Origin: Nocardioides sp. BGMRC 2183 | GTDB taxonomy: Bacteria > Actinomycetota > Actinomycetes > Propionibacteriales > Nocardioidaceae | Direction: 5' to 3' | Assembly: GCA_008123405.1 (NCBI GenBank) | Contig: VSSA01000002.1 | Span: 1 to 64,000 of the forward strand | Length of the DNA stretch: 64,000 nt | In this document: one piece after another, positions 43,037 through 52,114 of the stretch | How the letters are laid out: each line of letters starts with the position of its first letter | How positions within the stretch are numbered: position 1 is the stretch's first letter | Position numbers and translations under genes: made by a program | The notes under the pieces: generated by a model | The model's input: only the letters and a program-made list of their open reading frames with translations | Database searches by the model: none | What the model was told of the DNA's origin: nothing

Positions 43037-44032
43037 CTACTGAACCTCGACGACGTCGATGAGGAACCAGAGCGTGGAGTTGCCGGGGATCGCCGCGCCG
43101 CTGCCCGCGGCACCGTAGCCGTAGGCGGGCGGGATCTGCAGCAGCACTCGGCTGCCGACCTTGACCCCGGTGAGCCCGATCGACCACCCCGGGATCAGGC
43201 CGCTGAGGGGCGAGGTGAGCGGCTCGCCGCGCGAGAAGCTCTCGTCGAACGGGGCGTCTGCGTCGTAGGTGGAGCCGAGGTAGTTGACGACCACCGTGTC
43301 CGACGCCTTGACCGCGGCCCCGTCGCCCTCCTCGAGTACGACGCGCTGCACCGGCGTGTCGAGCTCGGGCTCCTCGATGCCGGTGAAGTCGAGACCGGTC
43401 GGCTGGCCGCCCTCCTCCACGACTGAAGGCTGCGTGTCCGGCTCGGCGTCGTGCGCCTTGTCGTCGCCTGGCTCCGGCGCGGCTGCCTGCTTCTCGATCA
43501 GGTCACCGACGACCACCACGGTGTCCTTGGCGTCGATGCCCAGCGAGTTGTTCTCGACCTGGTCGCCGAAGAGCGCCGTCGGGTCGGCGACCACTGCGAC
43601 CCGGGAGCCGTAGGTCTGCCCCTCGAACAGCGCGCTGAACGCCTCGCCCACCTGGGCGGGGTCGTAGGGGATCGCCTCCGCGGCACCGTTGTCGTAGTCG
43701 CTGTACACGTCCTGTTTGGCGGTGCCGTTGCCCACCCACAGGTAGACCATCACGGTGTCACCCTCGGCGAGGGCGTCCCCATCCCCCTCGACCAATGTGG
43801 TGGCCGTGGTCTCCTCGGGCATCGCGATGCTGTCGGTCCACTCGGCGGTGATGCCCTCGCCCACCTCACCGGTGAACGTGACGCCGTCGAGACTCCCCTC
43901 GCCGCCCGCCGCTTGCGAGGACCCCGACCCGCCGTCGTCCTCGGCGGTGTCGGATCCACCGCACGCGGCGAGCGCCGTGGCGAGGACAGCTGCGGAGAGC
44001 AGGGCGACAGGGCGGCGTAGACGTCGATGCAC
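43037..44032 (-). CDS. FKBP-type peptidyl-prolyl isomerase lipoprotein
   Basis: A 331-residue exported protein. Lipoprotein signal (VALLSAAVLATALAACGG), a Gly/Ser/Asp linker, then two FKBP-like domains. The first (about 55-180) lacks the usual aromatic active-site set. The C-terminal one (about 225-331) is canonical, with VVVNYLGSTYDADAPFDESF, GLIPGWSIGLTGVKVGSRVL and IPPAYGYGAAGSGAAIPGNS. It should catalyse proline isomerisation at the cell surface. GTG start 44032 with GAAGG upstream. Confidence 0.9.
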   Translation of the reverse strand: MHRRLRRPVALLSAAVLATALAACGGSDTAEDDGGSGSSQAAGGEGSLDGVTFTGEVGEGITAEWTDSIAMPEETTATTLVEGDGDALAEGDTVMVYLWVGNGTAKQDVYSDYDNGAAEAIPYDPAQVGEAFSALFEGQTYGSRVAVVADPTALFGDQVENNSLGIDAKDTVVVVGDLIEKQAAAPEPGDDKAHDAEPDTQPSVVEEGGQPTGLDFTGIEEPELDTPVQRVVLEEGDGAAVKASDTVVVNYLGSTYDADAPFDESFSRGEPLTSPLSGLIPGWSIGLTGVKVGSRVLLQIPPAYGYGAAGSGAAIPGNSTLWFLIDVVEVQ

Positions 44033-44151
44033 GAGTTCTGACCTTCGGGTTGGGGCGCGCGACGTCGGCCGCGCGGAGCGGGTGCAGGCTATCGGGGGCC
44101 GCCTGAGCGAAACCTGTGCGTCCCACCAGCAGTCCTTTGCACGAGCGCAGG

Positions 44152-44201
44152 CGGGCCGACATCGTCGGCCCGTCGGCAGCTCGGCGACCTGATCGCCGAG
44201 C
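44152..44201. repeat. Two adjacent hairpins
   Basis: CGGGCCGAC-ATC-GTCGGCCCG (44152-44172) and GCTCGGCGA-CCTGA-TCGCCGAGC (44179-44201) are two perfect 9-base-arm inverted repeats separated by 6 bases. They lie 120-170 bases upstream of the FKBP start. Their role is unknown. Confidence 0.5.
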
Positions 44202-44425
44202 GTTCCAGCGATGTGGTCACCATGCAGGCCCATCGGTGCTCGCGGGCCCGGGATCGGCCAACTCAGGCCGAAGGATCGTCGCCAGCCCGATCCCCAGAGG
44301 TGTCACCAGATGTGCTGGTACAACCGGCCCGCGCCCTGAGACAGCACAGCCAGATTGCTGGGTGGAGCTGTGGAGAACGCTGGGGTGACCTGCGGAAACG
44401 GTGTTCCACAGAGGGTCGATGGGGG

Positions 44426-44454
44426 TAGAACATCTGTTCGAATAGGCATAGAAT
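44426..44454 (+). promoter_or_regulatory. LexA-type SOS box and -10 of the DUF222/HNH gene
   Basis: TAGAACATCTGTTCGA (44426-44441) matches the actinobacterial LexA site with core GAAC-N4-GTTC; TAGAAT (44449-44454) is the -10, seven bases downstream. Layout is identical to the copy at 98-126. Predicted to be induced by DNA damage. Confidence 0.78.
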
Positions 44455-44491
44455 CGGGGTCACGAAGCCAGCTCTCGGAAGGCCCCGTTTC

Positions 44492-45790
44492 ATGTCGATC
44501 CTCGGTACCCGCACCGACCGCATCACCTCCGCGGTCCTGGACGCACGGGCCGGGTTGGCGGGGGTGGCTGAGGCGCAGCCGGGGTTCCTCTCGCAGAGCG
44601 ATCGGGAGCGGTTGTTGGTCGAGCTGGTGGCCCTGGAAGCACAGGTGACCGAGCTGCGGATGCGGACCATGGCGGCGTCTGCTGATGTTGCGTCGGCGCA
44701 TGGGGCGCGGGATGTCGCGGGGTGGGTGGCGTTGCAGACCGGGACCGAGCCGGTCCGGCTGCGCTCGGAGCTCAAGGTCGCCGCCTCCATCGACCGGGCC
44801 TGGCCGCGGGTGGCAGCAGCAATGGCACGCGGGGCGTTGTCGTTGGAGCAGGCGCGGGTGATCACCCAGGGGTTGGATGCGTTGCCGGCCCGGATCGACG
44901 CCGATGCTCGGACCCGGGCCGAGGTTCATCTGGTGGGGTTGGGGACCGGCGAGATGGACGAGGTGCCTGAGGGTGGGTTCGGTCCGCGTCATCTGCGGCT
45001 GTTGGCCGACCGGATCCTGTACGTCGTGGCTCCCGAGGTCGCTGAGGCCGAGGACGCGAAGCGGCTGGCCGCCCTGGACGCCGCCGCGCGTGCGAAGACC
45101 TCGCTGAAGATGCGGCCCCACGGTGACACCCCCGGATTGACCCGGATCACCGCCCTGGTCCCCGACCCCATCGCGGCCCGCCTCGCAACGTATCTCGACG
45201 CCTACACCTCACCGCGCCGCCACTCCCTGCACGAGGAAGCCGGCAACCCGGATACCGAACGGCTGCCGCAACACAGGGCCCGCGGCCTCGCGTTCTGCGC
45301 CCTGTTGGAGCACCTCGACCCCACCAAGCTCCCCGCCCACGGTGGGGACGCGACCACCGTGATCGTGAACATCGACCACGACCAGCTCACCAAGGACCTC
45401 GGTGCCGCCGGCCTCCTCGACCCCCTCCAGGACGGGGAGCAGCGGATCAGTGCTGCCCAAGCCCGGCGTCTGGCGTGTACCGCGAAGATCCTCCCCGTCG
45501 TGCTCGGCGGGAAGTCCGAGGTCCTGGACCTGGGACGCGCCCAGCGGCTGTTCTCACCCGCGCAGCGCAAAGCACTCCAACTGCGCGACAAGTGCTGTCG
45601 GGCCGAAGGGTGCACCATCCCCGCCCGCTGGTGCGAAGCACACCATCTCGACCCCTGGTCCCAAGGCGGAAAGACCGACCTCAAAGACGGCGTCCTGCTC
45701 TGCTCCTTCCACCACCACCTCGCACACGACCCCGCCTACGAAGTCACCCGCCTCCCCAGCGGCGACCACCGCTACCACCGACGAACCTGA
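44492..45790 (+). CDS. DUF222/HNH endonuclease-family protein (13E12 type)
   Basis: A 432-residue protein of the actinobacterial 13E12-repeat family. The N-terminal and central part is DUF222 (VELVALEAQVTELRMRTMAA; ALSLEQARVITQGLDALPAR). The C-terminal HNH domain (about 368-411) has RAEGCTIPARWCEAHHLDPW and LLCSFHHHLAHD, with zinc-type cysteines and the catalytic His pair. It probably cuts DNA, but the biological role of the family is unsettled. GGAAGG lies before the ATG; expression is probably SOS-controlled. Paralogue of the truncated gene at 1-60. Confidence 0.92.
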   Translation: MSILGTRTDRITSAVLDARAGLAGVAEAQPGFLSQSDRERLLVELVALEAQVTELRMRTMAASADVASAHGARDVAGWVALQTGTEPVRLRSELKVAASIDRAWPRVAAAMARGALSLEQARVITQGLDALPARIDADARTRAEVHLVGLGTGEMDEVPEGGFGPRHLRLLADRILYVVAPEVAEAEDAKRLAALDAAARAKTSLKMRPHGDTPGLTRITALVPDPIAARLATYLDAYTSPRRHSLHEEAGNPDTERLPQHRARGLAFCALLEHLDPTKLPAHGGDATTVIVNIDHDQLTKDLGAAGLLDPLQDGEQRISAAQARRLACTAKILPVVLGGKSEVLDLGRAQRLFSPAQRKALQLRDKCCRAEGCTIPARWCEAHHLDPWSQGGKTDLKDGVLLCSFHHHLAHDPAYEVTRLPSGDHRYHRRT

Positions 45791-45821
45791 GAGACGCGCG
45801 ACCTCTAGGAGATCGCGATCT

Positions 45822-46610
45822 CTAAGCCTCGCTCAGGTGGCGGGCGAAGAAACGAGCCGCGTCCTCCCCGGCGTACGACGGCACGCCAGTGTGGCCGCCC
45901 AGGTTGGCTTGCAACGTCTTCTCCACCGAACCAAGGGCATCGAAGAGGTCGAGGGCAGCCTGCCGGTCGTTGCCCTCGTCGTCCCACTGCAGGATGACGT
46001 GGACCGGCACGGTGACGCCTCGTGCCTCCTCGACGATCGTGCGAGGCACGAAGCTCCCCGCGAAGAGACCTGCCGCGACGATGCGCGGCTCCACGACGGC
46101 CAACCGCACCCCGATCGCGATCACGCCACCGGAGCATGCAACCGGGCCGCCGATCTCCGGTAGGGACAGCAACACATCGAGGGTGGCCCGCCACTCCGGC
46201 ACGGCCCGGTCCACGAGCGGGAGGATGAGGCGGTCGATGATGTCCTCGGGGACCGGTTCGCCCGCCTGCAGGACGCGGCGCAGGTCAGCGCGCGCTTCCT
46301 CGACCTCGGGTAGACGAACTCGGTCACCGCTCCCGGGGAGCTCGATCGTCGCCGTGGCGAAACCGTCCGCCGCGGCGTGCCGGGCGCGTGCGGCGAGGCG
46401 CGGATACATCCGATCCACCCCGCCCGGGTGACCAAGCAGGATCAGCGGCACCGGGGCCGCACCGTCGGACCGGAGAGAGCTCGGAGTCCACAAGATCCCA
46501 GGGATGTCGCCGAGCTCGAAGACCCGCTCGACGAGAACGTCGTCGACGCGCGCCTCGCCCAAGGCCCAATCCGTGCGCGCCGAGTCGTCGCCTCCGAAGG
46601 AGTCGCTCAT
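45822..46610 (-). CDS. Alpha/beta-hydrolase (dienelactone hydrolase-like)
   Basis: A 262-residue cytoplasmic hydrolase-fold protein: VPLILLGHPGGVDRMYPRLA (oxyanion region), a nucleophile-elbow position reading GGPVACSGGVIAIG, and a C-terminal His in LGGHTGVPSYAG. The elbow departs from G-x-S-x-G. The substrate is unknown. Start ATG 46610 was chosen with AAGGGACGG before it. It lies downstream of a TetR gene on the same strand. Confidence 0.82.
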   Translation of the reverse strand: MSDSFGGDDSARTDWALGEARVDDVLVERVFELGDIPGILWTPSSLRSDGAAPVPLILLGHPGGVDRMYPRLAARARHAAADGFATATIELPGSGDRVRLPEVEEARADLRRVLQAGEPVPEDIIDRLILPLVDRAVPEWRATLDVLLSLPEIGGPVACSGGVIAIGVRLAVVEPRIVAAGLFAGSFVPRTIVEEARGVTVPVHVILQWDDEGNDRQAALDLFDALGSVEKTLQANLGGHTGVPSYAGEDAARFFARHLSEA

Positions 46611-46654
46611 CGGTTCCGTCCCTTCGCACAGCGACACCTCGCTCACCGTACGCG

Positions 46655-46680
46655 ACGAGCGGCGCGCACGAGCGGCGCGC
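46655..46680. repeat. 13-base tandem duplication
   Basis: ACGAGCGGCGCGC occurs twice in direct succession (46655-46667, 46668-46680) and is followed by a partial third copy. It lies in the 104-base gap between the TetR and hydrolase genes. The same gap has a direct repeat CCTCTAG at 46695 and 46712. Confidence 0.6.
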
Positions 46681-46714
46681 ACGAGCCCGGCCAACCTCTA
46701 GATGACAAAGTCCT

Positions 46715-47311
46715 CTAGGACGCGAAGAGTCGCTCCAAGTGCTGGTCGATGGCATGCAGTACGGCGTCGGGGCTGATCACCTCGAGTTGCAGCAACGGGG
46801 TGAACCCGGTCAACGCGAGGATGAGGTCCGTCTCGACTGCCGGATCACGATCGCCGGAGATCTGTCCGTCGGTGATCGCTTGTCGGATCACGCCCTCCAC
46901 CAGCGCGCGGCCTTCACTCATGCCCGCTCGGGCCTGCTCGTGAAGGTCCTGGTCGTGCAGCGCCTCGAGGACGTAGGCGGCATTCATCCGGCTCGTTGCG
47001 CGTGAATCAGGATGCAGCGGCAGCATCGCGGTCAGTGCGATGCGCAGGGCGTTGCGAGGATCCGGGGGCTGGGGGAGCGCCGCCAGTTCGCCGGCGACCC
47101 GGGCCGCGGTCTGCTCGGCAGCGAAGTCCATCGCGAAGGACAGCATCGCCGCACGGGACGAGAAGTAGTGCTGCAGTTGCCCGAGCGAGACGTCCGCCTC
47201 GCGGGCGACTTCTCGCATCGTCGCCCGTGCCCACCCCTGCTCATCGACCACTCGCCACAGTGCATGCGCGATCGCTTCTCGTCGTTCGCGGTGGTTGACC
47301 TGCTTCGGCAC
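46715..47311 (-). CDS. TetR-family transcriptional regulator
   Basis: A 198-residue TetR regulator. N-terminal helix-turn-helix REAIAHALWRVVDEQGWARA, then MREVAREADVSLGQLQHYFS; the C-terminal ligand/dimer domain is helical. GTG start 47311 with AGGAG seven bases upstream was chosen over further upstream in-frame codons. It likely controls the downstream hydrolase and itself, and diverges from the DUF1992 gene. Confidence 0.88.
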   Translation of the reverse strand: MPKQVNHRERREAIAHALWRVVDEQGWARATMREVAREADVSLGQLQHYFSSRAAMLSFAMDFAAEQTAARVAGELAALPQPPDPRNALRIALTAMLPLHPDSRATSRMNAAYVLEALHDQDLHEQARAGMSEGRALVEGVIRQAITDGQISGDRDPAVETDLILALTGFTPLLQLEVISPDAVLHAIDQHLERLFAS

Positions 47312-47385
47312 TCGACGCTCCTGGGGACGGTTTCCATACGCGTGACATAATACAGTTGACTTGTTTCCGTGGATGGGAGGACGGC

Positions 47386-47907
47386 GTGTTCGGCGACCCC
47401 TACGCCATCGTGATCGACGATCAGGTCGCGATCGCGCTGCTCGCCGACCGCCAGGTGCGCAAGGCGATCGCGGCAGGCGAGTTCGACGACCTGCCCGGAA
47501 GCGGAGAGCCGATCGACCTGCCCGACCACCACGACCCCGAGTGGTGGGTGCGCAGCCTGATGCAACGCGAGCAGGTCGCTCTGCTGCCACCATCCATCCA
47601 ACTGCGCAAGGACGACGCGGCCCTGGACGAGCTTCTCGATCAATTGTGGGACGAAGCCGGCGTCCGCCGCGAGATCGAGGAGTTCAACGCGCGTGTGATC
47701 CGCGCCCGCTACGAACCGTCGGCAGGCCCGCCCCTGATCACGATGCCGCGCGACCCCGACGCCACCGTGGCCGCCTGGGCCCACCGACGAGCCGCCCGCC
47801 GAGCCTCCCGCCGGGCCGAGCGGGCCGAGCGGGCCGACGAGGCGCGCACAGCGGCACGCAGGGATGAGCACCGTCCCGGTCGGCGCTGGCGCTTCCGTCA
47901 CCGGTGA
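47386..47907 (+). CDS. DUF1992 (DnaJC28-like) protein
   Basis: A 173-residue protein. The N-terminal 100 residues match DUF1992: IAAGEFDDLPGSGEPIDLPD and VRSLMQREQVALLPPSIQL, followed by IEEFNARVIRARYE. The C-terminal 40 residues are a very Arg/Ala-rich tail (RRAARRASRRAERAERADEA) that is probably helical and nucleic-acid binding. Function unknown. GTG start with GGGAGG ribosome site. Confidence 0.87.
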   Translation: MFGDPYAIVIDDQVAIALLADRQVRKAIAAGEFDDLPGSGEPIDLPDHHDPEWWVRSLMQREQVALLPPSIQLRKDDAALDELLDQLWDEAGVRREIEEFNARVIRARYEPSAGPPLITMPRDPDATVAAWAHRRAARRASRRAERAERADEARTAARRDEHRPGRRWRFRHR

Positions 47908-47988
47908 CCCGAGCAGCGAGGTTCATCGCCACGCCGCATGCTGCCGCGGTCGAACCCAGCCCCACCACGACATCGGTCGACTCCGCGC

Positions 47989-48705
47989 TCACAGATCTCG
48001 TGGCATCCCGCCAGTAGGGGCTCCTCCCCGTTCGAGACTCATAGCGATCCTCTGCAGTCGATACGACACCAGCGCCACCCAGGCGAACCACACGGTCAAC
48101 CCGACGCGCATCGCGAGACCGCCACCCACGAGCTCGAACCCGGTGAGCATCGTGCCTCCAAGCACCCCACCGACTGTGACGCAGCCAGCGATCAGCGTGG
48201 GGATCCGCAGGTCCTGCCAGCGCTCAGACCTCTTGAAGGCCCGCGCCAACGCGAAGATCGCCACGAACATCCCCACGACAGTGACGATCGACTCGACCTG
48301 GTGCGCTGCAGCGCCCCACGAGGTCCCTCCGGCGCTGCACCCGATATCGATGGCGCGACAGTCCAGGCGGAGCCATCCATCGAGGAACACGCCCACTCCG
48401 ACCACCCCCAGGGCAGTCACTCCGACCTTGCTGGGCGGGCCGTCGTCTCCAGCTCTCCAGAGTCCGAAGGCGAGGGCCGCGACGAGCAGGCCCGTCAGAT
48501 TCGCCCCGATCTGGTTGTAGATCCAAGCCTGGTCGGCGGTGAGTGCACCGAGATCACTCACCTGATCATCCAGAAGGCTGTACGTGTCCGGCTGGCTCAT
48601 CCCACCCGCGACCCACCCGATGAGGAACGTGAACGGCGCCAGCAGGCCGCACAGCGCACACACGCGAAGCAACGCGCTCCGGGGGCGGAGTTCACTTCTT
48701 GGCAT
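47989..48705 (-). CDS. DUF998-family membrane protein
   Basis: A 238-residue protein with six to seven membrane segments: LLRVCALCGLLAPFTFLIGW at the start, the family motif LLDDQVSDLGALTADQAWIY, and a Cys-bearing loop (LDCRAIDIGCSAGGTSWGAA). DUF998 proteins are of unknown function. ATG 48705 has AAGGA about ten bases upstream. Confidence 0.83.
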   Translation of the reverse strand: MPRSELRPRSALLRVCALCGLLAPFTFLIGWVAGGMSQPDTYSLLDDQVSDLGALTADQAWIYNQIGANLTGLLVAALAFGLWRAGDDGPPSKVGVTALGVVGVGVFLDGWLRLDCRAIDIGCSAGGTSWGAAAHQVESIVTVVGMFVAIFALARAFKRSERWQDLRIPTLIAGCVTVGGVLGGTMLTGFELVGGGLAMRVGLTVWFAWVALVSYRLQRIAMSLERGGAPTGGMPRDL

Positions 48706-48864
48706 CGGTGGAGTCCTTTGCTGGTGCATACGCTCGTGAGGCGGCCACCACGATCCTCCGCGCCCGACGTACGACGGGATATCGGGAGCAACCCTGATCA
48801 GGCCCTGAATCCGACACCGACCGTGGGTGGCCCGCCGCCGAGCACGCGACAGTGGCTCTGCTGA

Positions 48865-50190
48865 TCAGGCGAGGCCGTGATGGGTGCGGAACACGTTGTC
48901 GGGGTCGACGGCTCGCTTGATCGCTTCGAGTCGGAGCACGTCCTCAGGTCGGTAGCCGCTGGCAAGCTCGGCAGCGCTCACGTCGGGGCCGGAGAGGAAG
49001 TTGACGCAGACGCCGCCCGTCCCCCAGGGAGCCATCTCCTCGAAGAGACGCTTGTACGCCGCGCGCAGGCGCGGCGCCTCGGACGTCGAGGCCGCGCCCC
49101 CGGCGTACAGGACGAACTCGCCGTCTCGGCGGCCGAGGGCGCTCGGCACCGCGCCCGCGCGACCGAGTGCACCCCCGGTGTGCCGCAGCTCCACCAGGTA
49201 CGGCGCCTCAGCCGCCGGTCCGGCGTGCTGCAGCAACGCGCGGGCCGCAGCCACGTCGAACGTGTGCAGCACCCGGTTGCGGGCGTGGAACGCGACCGGC
49301 GCGGTGGGCTCCGCGTGGATCGTCCCGAGCTGTGGGTAGGGCATCTCGGTGACGGTGTCGGTGATCGGGCCCAGTGCGCGGAAGGGCGCCACGAGTCGTT
49401 GCCCGTCTGCCACGGAACCGGTGAAGGCGAACCGCAGGTGCGCGACGTAGCGCCCGCGCAACTCCTCGGGCAGCGCGGGGAGGTCGGGCATCCGGATCAG
49501 CAGCACCGAGGAAGCCATCTCTTCCGGCACCGTTGCCGTCCACTCGGCCCAGGTGCTCAGGACCCGGTCGGCGAGGTCAGCAGGGAAGTGCATGCCGCCG
49601 CCGTAGAGCCGGGTGATCGGGTGCAGGTCGATCTCGATGGCGACCACGACGCCCAGGGTCCCCCGGCCGCCGCCGCGCAGGGCCCAGAACAGGTCCGGCT
49701 CCGAGGTGGCCGTGGAGCGGCGCAGGACGCCATCGGCGGTCACCACCTCTATCGCGCGCACATGGTCGACCGCCCAGCCGAGACTCCGGCCGAGGACGCC
49801 GAGACCGCCGCCGAGATGGAAGGAGACGACTCCCACCTCCGGGGAGGAGCCGGCGAGCGGTGCCAGGCCGTGCACCGCGGCGGCCTGGGTCAGCGCACCG
49901 CCGCGCACCCCGGCCTCCACGCGCGCCCAGCGCCCGACAGGGTCGATGGTGATGCCGTCCATCCGGGAGGTGTTGATCAGCAGCTGGCCGTCGGCGGGCC
50001 GCGACGGGCCGTGGCCGGTCGCCAGCACGGCTACGCCGAGACCGCGGTCGGTCGCATGACGGACGGCGTCGACGACGTGGGCGGCGTGCTCGGCGGGCAC
50101 GATGATCTCGGGCTTGTGCTCGACCGCGAGGTTGTAGCCGAGGCGTTGGTCGTCATAGTCGGGATCCGTGGTGTTGAGGTAACGAGTCAT
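48865..50190 (-). CDS. FAD-binding oxidoreductase (berberine bridge enzyme-like)
   Basis: A 441-residue flavoprotein. FAD-binding PCMH domain with VAVLATGHGPSRPADG (His60 is the candidate for covalent FAD attachment in this family), RVEAGVRGGALTQAAAVHGL and VSFHLGGGLGVLGRSLGWAV. C-terminal BBE tail DPDNVFRTHHG. Substrates of relatives are sugars or natural products. Divergent from a LysR gene that probably controls it; starts only 70 bases apart. Confidence 0.9.
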   Translation of the reverse strand: MTRYLNTTDPDYDDQRLGYNLAVEHKPEIIVPAEHAAHVVDAVRHATDRGLGVAVLATGHGPSRPADGQLLINTSRMDGITIDPVGRWARVEAGVRGGALTQAAAVHGLAPLAGSSPEVGVVSFHLGGGLGVLGRSLGWAVDHVRAIEVVTADGVLRRSTATSEPDLFWALRGGGRGTLGVVVAIEIDLHPITRLYGGGMHFPADLADRVLSTWAEWTATVPEEMASSVLLIRMPDLPALPEELRGRYVAHLRFAFTGSVADGQRLVAPFRALGPITDTVTEMPYPQLGTIHAEPTAPVAFHARNRVLHTFDVAAARALLQHAGPAAEAPYLVELRHTGGALGRAGAVPSALGRRDGEFVLYAGGAASTSEAPRLRAAYKRLFEEMAPWGTGGVCVNFLSGPDVSAAELASGYRPEDVLRLEAIKRAVDPDNVFRTHHGLA

Positions 50191-50260
50191 GCGACGAGCC
50201 TTGCCGCCCATTCCGGCTGGAACAACGACAGTTCGGCGATCGATTGATAACCTCAGCGTG

Positions 50261-51094
50261 ATGGAACGTCGCGAGATCGAGATCTTCCTGACGCTCGCCG
50301 AGGAGCTCCACTTCGGGCGTACGGCGCAACGCCTGCTCATCTCGCAGTCACGCGTCAGCCAGACGATCGCCAAGCTCGAGCGACGCTACGGTGTGACTCT
50401 GTTCGACCGGACCAGCCGCCGGGTGGAGCTCTCTACGGTCGGCGCGGCACTCTATGCCGACGTCCGCGCCGGACACGACCGGATCGAGCGCGGCATCGCC
50501 GCCGCAACGGCGGCCGGCCGCGGGGTCGTTGGCATCCTCACGGTCGGGCTCGAAGCCCCGGCGGTCGTGGAGCTGGCGGCACCCACCTTCGCCCGCTTCC
50601 GCGCGACCAACCCCGACGTCGAGCTGGTGTTTCGCGAGGCCGGCTTCACCGACCCACTCGACCTGCTGGTCACCGGCGAGGTCGACACGACCATCACCAA
50701 CGCACCGGTCGAGGAGGAGGGCCTCGAGGAAGGTCCCCTGGTGTACGCCGAGCCCATGGTGCTGGCTGTCGCCCGGGACCACCGGTTAGCGGGTCGGTCC
50801 ACCGTCAGCCTGGACGATCTCGAGGGCGAGACCGTCTATCGGGCCGGTCGCCGAGCGGCGCCGTACCGTCCCGAACCCGACCACACCGCCGCCACGTTGC
50901 TCGAGCTCCTGGCGCTGATCGCTGCCGGCGAGGGGGTGTGCCCGCTGGGCGCACACGCCGGCGACTATTTCGCTCGCCCGTCGGTGGTGATGGTGCCGTT
51001 CGAGCCAGCGGCACCACCCGCCCGCTGGGTGCTCTGCTGGCGACGCGGCCACCGCACTGCCCGCGTGGCCGCGCTCGCGGCCGCGGCTCGCTGA
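50261..51094 (+). CDS. LysR-family transcriptional regulator
   Basis: A 277-residue LysR protein. Winged helix-turn-helix IEIFLTLAEELHFGRTAQRL, then SQSRVSQTIAKLERRYGVTL; effector domain from about residue 90. A -10 TAACCT (50248-50253) lies seven bases before the ATG, so the mRNA is probably leaderless. Divergent from the FAD oxidoreductase gene, its likely target. A GTG at 50258 is an alternative start. Confidence 0.88.
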   Translation: MERREIEIFLTLAEELHFGRTAQRLLISQSRVSQTIAKLERRYGVTLFDRTSRRVELSTVGAALYADVRAGHDRIERGIAAATAAGRGVVGILTVGLEAPAVVELAAPTFARFRATNPDVELVFREAGFTDPLDLLVTGEVDTTITNAPVEEEGLEEGPLVYAEPMVLAVARDHRLAGRSTVSLDDLEGETVYRAGRRAAPYRPEPDHTAATLLELLALIAAGEGVCPLGAHAGDYFARPSVVMVPFEPAAPPARWVLCWRRGHRTARVAALAAAAR

Positions 51095-51226
51095 GCAACG
51101 ACGACCCTGCCGCGGCCGGCGGCGAGCCCGCTCCGCTGCTCGCTACGGCGCCGTCGTGGGAGACACTCCTCGAACCGGCCCCGCGTTCGTCGCCAACGAG
51201 TATCCACCGAGACGTCGTACCCGCAT

Positions 51227-51249
51227 CCTCCTCGGCCTATCCGAGGAGG
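51227..51249. terminator. Hairpin over the 3' end of the SDR gene
   Basis: CCTCCTCGG-CCTAT-CCGAGGAGG (51227-51249) is a perfect 9-base-arm hairpin. The loop and right arm contain the reverse-strand stop codon of the SDR gene (51237-51239). It could end transcription of LysR from the left and of SDR from the right. Confidence 0.5.
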
Positions 51250-52052
51250 CCGAGGACCTCCTCGGCCGGATCCTGCTGGCCGGACAAGGGCGCGCGCTCG
51301 CTCGGTGGGTAGGTCTGGACCTGGAACTCGCCATCCGCCGCGTTGAGCACCACCCCACTCACCGGGCACTCACGAGCGGCCAGTGCCACCGCGGCCGGGG
51401 CGACGGCTTCGGCCGTGAGCTCGTCAGGCGCCGTCGACCGACGGAAGATCCGTGTCGCCGCGATCGGCTCGATCGCGTTGACCCGAATCCCCAACTCGGC
51501 GCCCTCGCCGGCGAGACCGTTCATCAGTCCGAACTGGGCCGCCTTGCCCACGCCGTAGGCAGTGACGTCGGAGCCGTCGTAGGCCCGAAGTCCGTAGCCG
51601 GACACAGTCAGCACGATGCGGCCGTAGCGCCGCGCGCTCATGGTCGGCCAGACAGCCCTCGTCAGCCACCACGCGGACTCCACATTGACGGCCAGCATCC
51701 GGCGCCATTCGTCCTCGGTCGTGTCGGTGATGCTCCCGTAGCGGACGATGCCGGCGCTGTGGACCAGCGCATCCAGACGTCCGTGACGTTCCAGGACTCC
51801 GCCCACGAGTGTGTCGCACCCGTCCTTCGTCGACAGGTCCTCTGTCCGCGCCTCGGCAGCAACGCCGGTGGTGCGCAGCTCGTCAGCGACCGACTCCGCG
51901 GCCGCCGGGTCGAGACCGGTCCCGTCGCGGGCGACACCGGCGTCGTGTACGACGACCGTCGCTCCTCGGCGTCCGAATGCGGCGGCGTAGGCATGCCCGA
52001 GGCCACCGGCCGCGCCCGTGACGACGACGACCTGCTCGTCGAACCGGATCAT
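51237..52052 (-). CDS. Short-chain dehydrogenase/reductase
   Basis: A 271-residue classical SDR. Cofactor motif VVVTGAAGGLGHAYA, NVESAW, catalytic Ser in LTVSGYG and Tyr/Lys in YGVGK, LAVNVESA. It resembles the (hydroxyacyl) family of multifunctional-enzyme-like SDRs. The C-terminal segment SQQDPAEEVLGLLG-like tail is encoded in the hairpin. Substrate unknown. Start taken at MIRFDEQVVVVTG (52052). Confidence 0.9.
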   Translation of the reverse strand: MIRFDEQVVVVTGAAGGLGHAYAAAFGRRGATVVVHDAGVARDGTGLDPAAAESVADELRTTGVAAEARTEDLSTKDGCDTLVGGVLERHGRLDALVHSAGIVRYGSITDTTEDEWRRMLAVNVESAWWLTRAVWPTMSARRYGRIVLTVSGYGLRAYDGSDVTAYGVGKAAQFGLMNGLAGEGAELGIRVNAIEPIAATRIFRRSTAPDELTAEAVAPAAVALAARECPVSGVVLNAADGEFQVQTYPPSERAPLSGQQDPAEEVLGLLG

Positions 52053-52114
52053 CGAGCGATCCAAGCACATCGGCCACCGGTCAGCCTCGGGCTACTCATC
52101 TAGGGTGTTGCGCC

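Larger units (their letters stand above)
44033..44491. other. 459-base divergent intergenic region
   Basis: Separates the FKBP gene (leftward) from the DUF222/HNH gene (rightward). It contains two strong hairpins (44152-44201), the SOS promoter (44426-44454), and about 105 bases (44387-44491) of close similarity to 61-166. Open frames are present but none has a convincing start or codon pattern. Confidence 0.6.

Noticed and set aside
44116-44388. A 90-codon frame in the gap before the DUF222/HNH gene
   Set aside because: It lacks a ribosome site and recognisable product, and it runs through two hairpins.
45791-45821. A palindrome GAGATCGCGATCTC between convergent genes as a terminator
   Set aside because: It has no loop and the extended pairing is weak, so I did not list it as a terminator.
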